Part shown: positions 18,020 through 26,254 of the stretch, in pieces
Layout: each line of letters opens with the position of its first letter
Position numbering within the stretch: position 1 is the stretch's first letter
Origin: JAWLGZ01 sp041690635
Lineage (GTDB): Bacteria; Pseudomonadota; Gammaproteobacteria; Thiohalomonadales; Thiohalomonadaceae
Direction: 5' to 3'
Assembly: GCA_041690635.1 (NCBI GenBank)
Contig: JAWLGZ010000006.1
Span: forward strand, 1-64,000
Length of the DNA: 64,000 nt
Made by a program: the position numbers and the translations under genes
Notes under the pieces: generated by a model
What the model saw: only the letters and a program-made list of their open reading frames with translations
The model's database searches: none
What the model was told of the DNA's origin: nothing

Positions 18020-18937
18020 CTATCTCGTGACGCCCGAGACTGCATCCGATGCCAGACGGGTTTGGGAGGCAGGAAGGTGCTCCGGTGCCCAGTGACTTAC
18101 GGCCCAGCCGAGCAGCTCGGCAGGCGGTGCCCCACGCAAGGCGGCCGGCGGCACCTGCTGGAGGAAGTTCAGGGCATGCCAGAGAGCGTCACCGGCCGCA
18201 CGATCGGGCTCCAGCGGGGCGGCATGGGTCTGCTTGGAGAGCTTGTCGCCCCTTGCATCGACCGCCACCGGGAGGTGCAGGTAGTGGGGCGACGCCACGC
18301 CAAGCAGCCGCTGCAGGTAGATCTGGCGTGGAGTGGAATCGAGCAGGTCGGCACCGCGGACGATATGGGTGATCCCCTGTTCGGCATCGTCCACCACCAC
18401 CGCCAGGTGGTAGGCGAACGGCCCGTCGGCGCGGCGGATGATGAAATCCCCCACCTCCGCCGCCAGATCCTGCCGGATCGCGCCCTGCAGACCGTCATCG
18501 AACTCAATTACCGTCTCATCCACACGGAGTCGCAGGGCTCGGCCCCTGCGGCCGGGGGGCAGGCCGGAGCGGCACCGGCCCGGATAGACGCCGGGCGGCA
18601 GGCCACGCCGGGCACTCGCTTCCGCGATCTCCTTGCGGCTGCATGCGCAGGGGTAGGTGAGCCCGTCCCGTGCCAGGCGCTCCAGCGCTGCTTCATAGAC
18701 CGCGCTGCGCCGGCCCTGGTAGAGCACCTCGCCATCCCAGTGCAGGCCGAAGGCATCCAGCGTATGCAGGATGGCATCCGAGGCGCCCGGCTGTTCGCGC
18801 GGCGGGTCGATATCCTCGATGCGCACCAGCCAGAGTCCGCCCCGGGCGCGGGCATCGAGGAAGCTGCCGAGGGCGGCGACCAGGGAGCCGAAATGGAGCG
18901 GGCCGGTGGGGGAGGGGGCGAAGCGGCCGATGTACAC
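18020..18937 (-). CDS. gluQ: Glutamyl-Q tRNA(Asp) synthetase
   Basis: Truncated GluRS paralogue (305 residues, no anticodon-binding domain) that attaches glutamate to queuosine in tRNA-Asp. It shows IGRFAPSPTGPLHFGSL, the HIGH-equivalent, the zinc site CACS...YPGRC, and DKLSKQ, the KMSKS equivalent. It starts at a GTG. In many gammaproteobacteria gluQ lies next to dksA; here only a nitroreductase gene separates them. Confidence 0.95.
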   Translation of the reverse strand: MYIGRFAPSPTGPLHFGSLVAALGSFLDARARGGLWLVRIEDIDPPREQPGASDAILHTLDAFGLHWDGEVLYQGRRSAVYEAALERLARDGLTYPCACSRKEIAEASARRGLPPGVYPGRCRSGLPPGRRGRALRLRVDETVIEFDDGLQGAIRQDLAAEVGDFIIRRADGPFAYHLAVVVDDAEQGITHIVRGADLLDSTPRQIYLQRLLGVASPHYLHLPVAVDARGDKLSKQTHAAPLEPDRAAGDALWHALNFLQQVPPAALRGAPPAELLGWAVSHWAPEHLPASQTRLASDAVSGVTR

Positions 18938-18953
18938 GAGGCCGGGTCTCGAA

Positions 18954-19619
18954 TCAGCCGTGCCAGCGGGTGAATGCGGAGACCGGCGCCCGTTCGGTGC
19001 GGTAGCTGTTCACCGGGGCAGCCGGATCGGGATAGCCGAGCGCCATGCCGCACACCAGCAGGTAATCATCGGAAACATCGACCACGTCACGTACGATGTC
19101 CGGGTATTCCGCCAGGGCAGCCTGGGGACAGGTGGCGAGCCCCTGGCTTGTTGCTGCCAACATGACGCTCTGCAGGAAGATGCCGATATCCAGCCAGGCC
19201 CCCTGGCCGAGCCGTCGTTCGAGGAAGAACAGCAGCCCCACCGGTGCACCGAAGAACAGGTAGTTACGGTTTCTGGCCGCTATACGCTTGTCCGCGTCCT
19301 CCCGCCCGATGCCGAGCGCCTGGTAGAGCGCGATCCCGCTGGCCTTGCGCCGGCCGGCATACGGTTCGGACCACTCGGCGGGGTAGTAGCTGTAGTCCGG
19401 GTTCTCCGCCTGGCCACCCGCGCGGGCGGAGAGGATCGCCTCGCCGATCCGCTGCTTGCTGGCGCCGGTCACCACCTCTACCCGCCACGGTTGCATGTTG
19501 ACCCCCGAAGGGGACCAGCGTGCGGTATCCATAACCGCCTCCACCTGCTCCCGGGTCACCGGTTGGTCCAGAAAGGCGCGGACCGAGCTGCGCGCCCGTA
19601 TCGCTTCAGTCAATTCCAT
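18954..19619 (-). CDS. Nitroreductase family FMN-dependent oxidoreductase
   Basis: A 221-residue flavoprotein. The N-terminal IRARSSVRAFLDQPVTREQV and TARWSPSGVNMQPWRVEVV hold the FMN phosphate and ring contacts. The C-terminal CGMALGYPDPAAPVNSYRTERAPV is the standard end of the family. It uses NAD(P)H to reduce quinone- or nitro-type substrates; the physiological substrate is unknown. The ATG at 19619 is preceded by AGGAG at the right distance, so the longer frame to 19673 was rejected. Confidence 0.93.
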   Translation of the reverse strand: MELTEAIRARSSVRAFLDQPVTREQVEAVMDTARWSPSGVNMQPWRVEVVTGASKQRIGEAILSARAGGQAENPDYSYYPAEWSEPYAGRRKASGIALYQALGIGREDADKRIAARNRNYLFFGAPVGLLFFLERRLGQGAWLDIGIFLQSVMLAATSQGLATCPQAALAEYPDIVRDVVDVSDDYLLVCGMALGYPDPAAPVNSYRTERAPVSAFTRWHG

Positions 19620-19745
19620 CGTCACTCCTGCCTCTCTAGCGTGCGAAGGAAAGGGCGGTGAGTACTCCAGCACTCTTTGCGCGCTTGGCGGCTTCGCGAG
19701 GGTTAATCACTGGTTTCGATTCGGAAAACGGCCAAATCAGCTCAA

Positions 19746-19770
19746 CAAAAAAGGGGGCGCAAGCGCCCCC
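19746..19770 (-). terminator. Intrinsic terminator of dksA
   Basis: GGGGGCGC / GCGCCCCC with an AA loop, preceded on the plus strand by six A residues, that is, followed by TTTTTT on the minus strand. It lies 22 bases past the dksA stop. Confidence 0.92.
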
Positions 19771-19791
19771 TTGTCGGTTCGGAAATACAGC

Positions 19792-20346
19792 TCAGCCGAG
19801 CTGCTTTTCCCGGATCTCGTCCAGGGTCTTGCAGTCGATGCAGAGGTTGGCCGTCGGGCGAGCTTCCAGGCGGCGGATACCGATCTCGACGCCGCAGGCC
19901 TCGCAGTAGCCGTACTCACCTTCGTCGAGGTTGGTCAGCGCCTCGTTGATCTTTTTCAGCAGCTTGCGCTCCCGGTCGCGGGTGCGCAGCTCCATGCTGA
20001 ACTCCGACTCCTGGGAGGCGCGGTCGTTCGGATCGGGGAAGTTGGCCGCCTCGTCCTGCATGTGATGCACAGTGCGGTCCACCTCCTCCATCAGCTCCCG
20101 GCGCCAGGCCAGCAGAATCTGCCGGAAGTGCTCCGACATCTCGGGGCTCATGTACTCCTCGCCCTTTTTCGGCTCGTAGGGCGTGAACTTGGCGAACCCG
20201 TCGAGGGCGCTCTGCGTCGGCAACGCCTCGTTGGCGGTGACCGCCTTGGCAGCCGTACCCGCCTGTTTGGGTGCGGACTTGGAAGGGGCGGGTTTCTTGC
20301 TCGTGGGCTTCGCCGCCTTCGTGGCCGCGGTCTTGTTCGTCGGCAT
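19792..20346 (-). CDS. dksA: RNA polymerase-binding transcription factor DksA
   Basis: DksA enters the secondary channel of RNA polymerase and, with ppGpp, reshapes rRNA and amino-acid promoter use. The 184-residue product ends with the coiled coil and the four-cysteine zinc finger CEAC-x17-CIDC. The coiled-coil tip has the essential aspartates (PDPNDRASQESEFSM). An N-terminal 45-residue extension rich in Lys, Ala, Pro and Thr (about 30 residues longer than E. coli DksA) is unusual and probably disordered. ATG 20346 has AGGAG 9 bases upstream. Confidence 0.97.
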   Translation of the reverse strand: MPTNKTAATKAAKPTSKKPAPSKSAPKQAGTAAKAVTANEALPTQSALDGFAKFTPYEPKKGEEYMSPEMSEHFRQILLAWRRELMEEVDRTVHHMQDEAANFPDPNDRASQESEFSMELRTRDRERKLLKKINEALTNLDEGEYGYCEACGVEIGIRRLEARPTANLCIDCKTLDEIREKQLG

Positions 20347-20496
20347 CAATCGGTCTCCTGCGATGCAGCGCCTAGAAAAACAGGCCGGGATAAATACCAG
20401 AAAGGGTTGACTGGCGCAACATTAACCGCTCGGTTGTCGTGCATGTTCGAAGACGAATCGGTATTCTATTCCGCTTTTTCCGGACAGACTGAGAAA

Positions 20497-21258
20497 ATGG
20501 CCCAACTTCAAGCACTGCTGTTCGATGTGGACGGTACCCTGGCGGACACCGAGCGTGACGGTCACCGGGTCGCCTTCAACCGCGCCTTCGCCGATGCCGG
20601 CCTCGATTGGGAGTGGTCCGAGGCGCTCTACGGCGAACTGCTGGCGGTTACCGGCGGCAAGGAGCGCATCCGCTACTACCTCGACCGCTTCAACACCGAC
20701 TTCCAACGCCCGGCGGAGCTGGACGAGTTCATCGTCGGCCTGCACAAGGCCAAGACCGCCCACTACACCGACATGCTGGCCGAGGGCGCCATTCCGCTCC
20801 GCCCCGGGGTCAAGCGGCTCATCACCGAGGCGCGTGCCGCGGGTCTGCGGCTGGCGGTGGCCACCACCACGACCCCGGCCAATGTCGAGGCGCTGCTGGT
20901 TCATGCCATGGACCCCGATGCCATGAGCTGGTTCGAGGTGATCGCCGCCGGCGACGTGGTGCCGGCCAAGAAACCGGCCCCCGATATCTACACCTACGCC
21001 ATGGAGAGGATGGGGCTCGCCCCTGAGGCCTGTGTCGCCTTCGAGGACTCCTATAACGGTATCCGTTCGTCCCTCGGCGCGGGGCTCAAGACCATCATCG
21101 CGGTGAACGGCTACACCCGCGAGGACGATTTCAGCGGGGCCGCCGTCGTCCTCGACTGCTGGGGAGAGCCGGAAGCTCCCTTCGAACTGCTGAGCGGGGA
21201 TGCCGGCGGTGCCACTTTCCTCGATTTGGCGCTGGTTCGCCGGCTGCACGGTGGCTGA
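20497..21258 (+). CDS. HAD-superfamily phosphatase, CbbY-like
   Basis: A 253-residue haloacid dehalogenase-type hydrolase. Motif I is LFDVDGTLADTERDGHRVAFNRAF, in which the nucleophile Asp and the TERDGHR cap entry are the CbbY hallmark. Motif II Thr is in ATTTTPANV, motif III lysine in KKPAPDIY and motif IV in AFEDSYNGIRS. CbbY removes inhibitory xylulose-1,5-bisphosphate from the Calvin cycle; this is only suggestive here, as no cbb genes are in view. It overlaps the aminotransferase gene by eight bases. Confidence 0.9.
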   Translation: MAQLQALLFDVDGTLADTERDGHRVAFNRAFADAGLDWEWSEALYGELLAVTGGKERIRYYLDRFNTDFQRPAELDEFIVGLHKAKTAHYTDMLAEGAIPLRPGVKRLITEARAAGLRLAVATTTTPANVEALLVHAMDPDAMSWFEVIAAGDVVPAKKPAPDIYTYAMERMGLAPEACVAFEDSYNGIRSSLGAGLKTIIAVNGYTREDDFSGAAVVLDCWGEPEAPFELLSGDAGGATFLDLALVRRLHGG

Positions 21259-22444
21259 GAGCCGGAATCTACGGCTTGCCGCGCGGGTGGGCGATATCGA
21301 GCCCTTCCGCGTCATGGACCTGCTCGCCCGCGCCCGTACCCTGGAGGCGGCGGGGCGGTCGGTGGTGCACATGGAGATCGGCGAGCCTGATTTCCCTACC
21401 CCTGCACCGGTGGTGGAGGCGGGTCTGCGCGCCCTCTCAGATGGACATACCCAGTACACCCCCGCCCTCGGCCTGCCGGCACTGCGCGAGGCGATTGCCG
21501 GGCACTATGCGGAACAGGGGGTCAACATCTCCCCCGAGCGGATTGTCATTACCCCCGGCGCTTCGGGCGCGCTGCTGCTCGCGCTCGGCACCGTGCTCAA
21601 TCCGGGCGAGGGGCTGCTGCTGGCAGACCCGGGCTACCCCTGCAACCGCCACTTCGCCCGCTTTATCGAGGGTGTACCGCAGGCGGTGCCGGTCGGTCCC
21701 GAGAGCCGGTATCAGCTCACGGCGGAGCAGGTGGCTGCCCACTGGCAGCCGAACAGCGCCGCCGTGCTGGTGGCCTCGCCCTCCAACCCCACCGGGACTG
21801 TGCTCACCAAGGGGGAGATCACGGAACTGGCTGCCGCCGTGGAGGCGCGCCGCGGCTGCCTGCTGGTGGATGAGATCTACCACGGTCTGGTCTACGGGGA
21901 GGCGCCCCCTTCCGCCCTGACGGTTACCGATAGGGCGTTCATCATCAACAGTTTCTCGAAATACTTCTGCATGACCGGCTGGCGGCTCGGCTGGCTGGTG
22001 GTGCCGGAGGGGTACGTGCGGGCGGTGGAGAAACTGGCCCAGAACCTGTTTATCGCCGCGTCGACCCCGGCCCAGTACGCCGCGCTGGCCGCTTTCGCGC
22101 CGGAGACACGCACCATCCTGGAGGAGCGTCGGGCCGAGTTTCAGCGCCGCCGCGACTACCTGCTGCCGGCGCTGCGCGAACTGGGGCTCGAAATCCCGAT
22201 TGTGCCGCAGGGGGCCTTTTATCTGTACGCAGACATCAGCCGTTTCAGCAACGATGCCGAGGCATTTTCCGCCGACCTGCTGGAGCGGGCGGGCGTTGCC
22301 GTCACCCCGGGCACCGACTTCGGCCACCACCGGGCCGAACGGCATGTGCGGTTCGCCTACACCACCGCGCGGGAGCAACTGGAAGAGGGCGTCAGGCGCA
22401 TTGCCGAACATCTCAATCTGTTATCCACAGAGCCCGACCTCTGA
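21251..22444 (+). CDS. Class I/II pyridoxal-phosphate aminotransferase
   Basis: A 397-residue PLP enzyme. The N-terminal VVHMEIGEPDFPTP and YTPALGLPALREAIAGHY belong to the aspartate/alanine aminotransferase (AspC-type) fold. SPSNPTGTVL and DEIYHGLVYG bind the cofactor ring, and NSFSKYFCMTGWRLGW holds the Schiff-base lysine. The start is a GTG at 21251, overlapping the phosphatase stop, because homology begins at once (RLAARVGDIEPFRVMDLL). The amino-acid substrate is undetermined. Confidence 0.9.
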   Translation: MAESRNLRLAARVGDIEPFRVMDLLARARTLEAAGRSVVHMEIGEPDFPTPAPVVEAGLRALSDGHTQYTPALGLPALREAIAGHYAEQGVNISPERIVITPGASGALLLALGTVLNPGEGLLLADPGYPCNRHFARFIEGVPQAVPVGPESRYQLTAEQVAAHWQPNSAAVLVASPSNPTGTVLTKGEITELAAAVEARRGCLLVDEIYHGLVYGEAPPSALTVTDRAFIINSFSKYFCMTGWRLGWLVVPEGYVRAVEKLAQNLFIAASTPAQYAALAAFAPETRTILEERRAEFQRRRDYLLPALRELGLEIPIVPQGAFYLYADISRFSNDAEAFSADLLERAGVAVTPGTDFGHHRAERHVRFAYTTAREQLEEGVRRIAEHLNLLSTEPDL

Positions 22445-22459
22445 CGGTAAGGCGGCGGC

Positions 22460-22783
22460 TCAGCGTTCCAGATAGCGCTGCTTGTCGGGGACACCGTTCC
22501 AGTCGTCCGCACCGGCAGGCGGTTCCTTGCGCACCGAGATGACCGGCCAGAGCTTGGCCAACTCGGCGTTCAGTTGTGCGTAGTGCGCCTGATTTGATGG
22601 GAGGTCGTCATCGGCGAAGATCGCCTCCGCCGGGCACTCGGGCTCGCACAGGGTACAGTCGATGCATTCATCCGGGTCGATGACCAGGAAATTGGGGCCC
22701 TCGTGGAAGCAGTCGACCGGACACACCTCTACGCAGTCGGTGAACTTGCACCGGATGCAGTTGTCGCCCACCACGAATGCCAT
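22460..22783 (-). CDS. fdxA: Seven-iron ferredoxin FdxA
   Basis: A 107-residue ferredoxin with the FdxA start AFVVGDNCIRCKFTDCVEVCPVDCFHEGPNFLVIDPDECIDC. One cluster region uses the spaced cysteines for a 3Fe-4S site and the second CxxCxxC region for 4Fe-4S. It transfers electrons at low potential. The gene is convergent with the aminotransferase, with 15 bases between stops. AAGGAGATCAC precedes ATG. Confidence 0.96.
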   Translation of the reverse strand: MAFVVGDNCIRCKFTDCVEVCPVDCFHEGPNFLVIDPDECIDCTLCEPECPAEAIFADDDLPSNQAHYAQLNAELAKLWPVISVRKEPPAGADDWNGVPDKQRYLER

Positions 22784-22997
22784 GTGATCTCCTTGCTGTT
22801 CGAGGGATAGCAGGGAAGCGGTTCGCCGCAGAGGGCGTGGGGCACGCCAGACCCGCGCTATGCGGGTTCTCTGTTCTCAGGCGGCAGGTGTGTTGTTCTT
22901 AATTATTAGGGTGAAATCATAGACAGGCGGGCTGTTTCCCGCGAATTTGTCATGAATGTGGCATTTTTGTGACCGGACTCTTAGTATCTGGTTCGGT

Positions 22998-23945
22998 ATG
23001 AACCCCTTGCTCACAATCGATCTCATCGTCGAACCGGACCGCCGGCAGTTCGCACGCGTCGCGCTGCGGGCCGCCCGCGCGCTCGGCGGCAATCCTTTTG
23101 TTGCGACCGCTCGTCTGGTGGAGCTCCTCAGGGGGTTGCGGCATGACTGTGAACGGTCGCGGGGGGCTATCCGCGTTGAACTGCGGGTCGACGGGAACCT
23201 GTTGCAGGTTGCCTGTGCAGCCCGCGTTGCCGAGGTCTGTTCCCTCCCGAAGCCCCCCGAGCCCGGGGAGATCGAGTTGCTGTCCGAACGGCTGCGCCGG
23301 GAGAGTGAAAGCGCCGATCCGGAGCTGCTGCGCCGCCGCAATGAGGCGATCAGCGCGCAACTGGAGGAGGCCAAGCGGCGCGCCGCGGATGAACTCGCGG
23401 AACTGGAGGCGGTGCTCGATCGCAAGAAGGAGGAGCTGCAGGAGTCCATCCGCAAGGCGGAGACCGACAGCCTGACCGGGCTCCTGAATCGGGGTGCGTT
23501 TGATCGGCGCCTCGCTGACGCGATCGCCCGGTGCCATCGGCAGTCGGAGCCGTTCTCCCTGATCCTGCTCGACCTGGACCACTTCAAAGAGGTTAACGAT
23601 ACCCACGGGCATCAATATGGCGATCGTCATCTGGTGCGCATGGGGGAGGCGATGGCCCACGCCGCGCGCGATGGCGTGGACCACCTGTGCCGCATCGGCG
23701 GCGACGAGTTCGCCATTCTGGTCCATGCCGACGCGGCCGTGGCGGCGCGCATCGGCCGACGCGTGCTGGAGCTGATGGATGGGGGAGTGAGCGTCGGGGT
23801 GGCGGAACTGCTCCCGGATGACGATGAAAAGTCGCTGGTCAAGGGGGCCGACACCGCGCTCTATGCGGCCAAGCGGGCCGGGCGTGGAAGGGTTGAGGTC
23901 GCCAGTTTTGACAAGGACTCGCCGCTGGAGGCGCCCGGCGTGTGA
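22998..23945 (+). CDS. Diguanylate cyclase (GGDEF) of the stressosome-like operon
   Basis: The 315-residue protein has an intact GGDEF at residues 234-238 and DLDHFKEVNDTHGHQYGD, so it should make c-di-GMP. No standard RxxD inhibitory site is seen just before GGDEF. Residues 90-150 are a charged coiled coil (RRNEAISAQLEEAKRRAADELAEL and following). Residues 1-80 are not a known sensor; the pattern RAARALGGNPFVATARLVELLRGL resembles a decayed anti-sigma-type ATPase, which is only a guess. It ends in a GTGA overlap with the RsbT/RsbX-like gene. The start at 22998 lacks an obvious ribosome site; 22956 is possible. Confidence 0.9.
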   Translation: MNPLLTIDLIVEPDRRQFARVALRAARALGGNPFVATARLVELLRGLRHDCERSRGAIRVELRVDGNLLQVACAARVAEVCSLPKPPEPGEIELLSERLRRESESADPELLRRRNEAISAQLEEAKRRAADELAELEAVLDRKKEELQESIRKAETDSLTGLLNRGAFDRRLADAIARCHRQSEPFSLILLDLDHFKEVNDTHGHQYGDRHLVRMGEAMAHAARDGVDHLCRIGGDEFAILVHADAAVAARIGRRVLELMDGGVSVGVAELLPDDDEKSLVKGADTALYAAKRAGRGRVEVASFDKDSPLEAPGV

Positions 23946-25009
23946 TTCGCCTTTTGCTGGAGCAGCCCAATACGGGGGAGAGTAGCCACATTCTGGTGCG
24001 GTCGCGCCTGCGCGCCGTCTCTCAGCGGATGGGTTTCGGTGACATCAAGCGCGAGTACATGGAGCTGGTCTGCACCGAGATACTGACCAACCAGCAAAAG
24101 TATGCGCACGGCAAGGGGCTGGTACAGCTCTGGGAAAGCCGCCACCCGGCTCCGGCCCTGGATCTGTTTGCCATCGACCACGGTCCCGGTATCACCGATG
24201 TGGCAGCCGCCTACGTGGACGGGTTCACCACCGCCAGCACCATGGGACGGGGGCTCGGTACCATTCGCCGCCTGGCGGACGAATGCGAGGTATACAGCGT
24301 CACCCGCGGTGGTCCCGATGGGCCGTGGCATGGCGTGGCGGTGTGGGCCCGTTTTTATATCGGCCACGAGACCAGGCAGGACCGCGATTTCGCCGCCGGT
24401 TTTTTCCTTCGGGCCTATCAGGACCTGCTGCACAATGGTGATGCCATTTGTGTACACTGTGGCCCCGGCGCACTGCACTGGCTGCACATGGACGGGCTCG
24501 GTCACGGCGAACAGGCCGAGCAGACGGTACGTTCGGCCGAGCGGCTGTTCGAACCGGGCGTTGGCCCGCGGGAGCTGCTCGATCGGATCAGCCGGGCGAT
24601 GCGCGGGGGACGGGGAGCGGTGGCGATTGCCGGACGGCTGGAGTATGGGGAGCGTCAGGCTCTGCTCTGCGGGGTGGGGGATATGAATGCGATGGTGGTG
24701 ACTGGTGACGAGCGCCACAACATCACCTTCTCACCCGGCGTACTGGGTCATGCCCACGGCCGTTTTCAACTCATCGAGCAGCCGCTTGCGCGCGACGCGC
24801 TGCTGCTGACGGCGTCCGACGGGATCAGGCGTAACTGGGGGGCGGGCAGCTTTCCGGGTTTATACCGACTTCATCCCCAGATGGTGGCCTATCTGCTGGG
24901 GAATGTGGTGGGGCGGATCAGTGATGACAAGTCGCTGTTCGTAATCAAAACCGATTGGGGATCGAACGATGCAGAAGAAAAACACAGATCCGGTCGCCAG
25001 GGACGCTAA
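23942..25009 (+). CDS. RsbT-like kinase fused to RsbX-like PP2C phosphatase
   Basis: A 355-residue two-domain protein. Residues 1-140 form a GHKL switch-kinase domain: N box MELVCTEILTNQQKYAHG, G1 IDHGPGITDV, G2 TMGRGLGTIRRLADE, as in RsbT, which phosphorylates RsbR and RsbS. Residues 150-350 are a PP2C domain with RsbX-type VHCGPGALHWLHMDGLGHGE and LTASDGIRR. Thus the kinase and the phosphatase that reset a stressosome lie in one chain. Starts at GTG overlapping the cyclase stop; the next gene overlaps its end by 41 bases. Confidence 0.85.
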   Translation: MIRLLLEQPNTGESSHILVRSRLRAVSQRMGFGDIKREYMELVCTEILTNQQKYAHGKGLVQLWESRHPAPALDLFAIDHGPGITDVAAAYVDGFTTASTMGRGLGTIRRLADECEVYSVTRGGPDGPWHGVAVWARFYIGHETRQDRDFAAGFFLRAYQDLLHNGDAICVHCGPGALHWLHMDGLGHGEQAEQTVRSAERLFEPGVGPRELLDRISRAMRGGRGAVAIAGRLEYGERQALLCGVGDMNAMVVTGDERHNITFSPGVLGHAHGRFQLIEQPLARDALLLTASDGIRRNWGAGSFPGLYRLHPQMVAYLLGNVVGRISDDKSLFVIKTDWGSNDAEEKHRSGRQGR

Positions 25010-25856
25010 CCAGATACTCATTGAGCAGTTGAAGGAGAACATGGCCCACATCTCCGCCATCATCGAGGAGCAGGGCCGGGCGCTTTTTAGTGACCGCAAT
25101 ATTCTCTCCGAGGACGATATCCACGAATACAGTTTCGAGTTTCTCGAACTGTTCATCCTCTGGCTCCAGTCGGACCAGACCTTTGGCGGTCGCCAGGGCG
25201 CCGAGTCGCACGCACTGCAGGACTTTTTCGCCGGTTTCGCACGCCAGATCCAGGTGCGCGGCGGGGAGCTGGATGTCTTTGTCCGCTACGTGCAGGCGCT
25301 GCAGCGGGTACTCATCGAGGAACTGCAGGAGAGCGAGGCCTACAGCTTCGAACAGTCCCGCGAGGTGTTGCTGCTGCTGGCGCGTCTGTTCAATCAGCTG
25401 GTGCTGGATGTCTTCCGCGCCTATCTGCACGAAAAGGAGCAGACCATCCGCCTGCAGCAGGAGGAGTTGCGCCAGACCTCGACCCCGATTACGGAGATAT
25501 GGGATGGCGTGCTGACCCTGCCCATCATCGGCAGCCTAGACTCCTCACGTACCATGATGGTGATGGAGAAACTGCTTACCCGCATCGAGGAGGAGCGGGC
25601 GCGGGTAGTGGTCATGGATGTCACCGGGGTGCTCGCCATCGACTCCCAGGTCTCCCACTACCTGATTCAGATGGTGCGTGCCGTCGGCCTGATGGGGGCC
25701 GAGGCGATCCTCACCGGAATCCGGCCGGAGATCGCCCGCGCATTGACCAGCCTCAACATCGATCTGGGGACGGTCACCACCCGCGGTACCCTCTCCGACG
25801 GCCTCAAGGAGGCATTCCGCCGTCTCGGGATCGAGGTCCGTCAGCAGGTTCACTGA
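24969..25856 (+). CDS. RsbR-like stressosome protein (RsbRD N-terminal + STAS)
   Basis: A 295-residue protein. Residues 18-160 form an all-helical RsbRD-type sensory domain (EEQGRALFSDRNILSEDDIHEYSFEFLELF). Residues 180-290 are a STAS domain: TPITEIWDGVLTLPIIGSLDSSRTMMVMEKLL and MDVTGVLAIDSQVSHYL. The threonine in DVTG matches the phosphorylated site of RsbR, and SRT the second one. It would form the stressosome core with the small STAS protein next to it. No heme or other ligand site is visible. Confidence 0.88.
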   Translation: MQKKNTDPVARDANQILIEQLKENMAHISAIIEEQGRALFSDRNILSEDDIHEYSFEFLELFILWLQSDQTFGGRQGAESHALQDFFAGFARQIQVRGGELDVFVRYVQALQRVLIEELQESEAYSFEQSREVLLLLARLFNQLVLDVFRAYLHEKEQTIRLQQEELRQTSTPITEIWDGVLTLPIIGSLDSSRTMMVMEKLLTRIEEERARVVVMDVTGVLAIDSQVSHYLIQMVRAVGLMGAEAILTGIRPEIARALTSLNIDLGTVTTRGTLSDGLKEAFRRLGIEVRQQVH

Positions 25857-25870
25857 GCGCCGTCGCCGGC

Positions 25871-26242
25871 ATGCATCTCACTCCCCTTGGTGGCGACCTG
25901 GTTCTGCTCGAACCCGGCGAAGGGCTGGACCCGGGTGATCCGGACGCCTACCTGACCCCGCTCATCGCATTCCTGCAGCGGGTGGGGGCGCGACGCCTTA
26001 TCTACGACCTGGCGAGTGTGCCGGTTCTGGACCCGCTCTACTATGGGTGGCTGGTGCAGGTGAGCAGCGCCTGTGCGGTGACGGGTGTGGAGATGGTCGT
26101 CGCCAACGTCCACGCCCCCGCCGCTTACGGGCTTGCGCAGTACCTGGAGGGTGACCCACCGTTTGCGTGCGCGCGGGACGTGGATCGCGCCCGGGAAGGA
26201 GTGGTCTACCGAAACAATCCCGCCAAGGGATCAACACGATAA
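25871..26242 (+). CDS. RsbS-like single-domain STAS protein lacking the usual phosphosite
   Basis: A 123-residue STAS-like protein (MHLTPLGGDLVLLEPGEGLD...PLIAFLQRVGARRLIYDLASVPVLDPLYYGWLVQ). The segment DLASVPVLD aligns with DITGV..VD of STAS proteins, but the expected Ser/Thr of the third position is alanine, and the serine falls one residue later. It may be RsbS that has lost, or shifted, its phosphorylated residue. The start at the ATG 14 bases after the previous stop has no good ribosome site, suggesting coupling. Confidence 0.65.
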   Translation: MHLTPLGGDLVLLEPGEGLDPGDPDAYLTPLIAFLQRVGARRLIYDLASVPVLDPLYYGWLVQVSSACAVTGVEMVVANVHAPAAYGLAQYLEGDPPFACARDVDRAREGVVYRNNPAKGSTR

Positions 26243-26254
26243 TAGGAGTTTCGC

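Noticed and set aside
19456..20496. Long open frame leading into the CbbY-like gene
   Set aside because: It runs antisense over the nitroreductase and dksA genes and has no family match before the phosphatase motif I.
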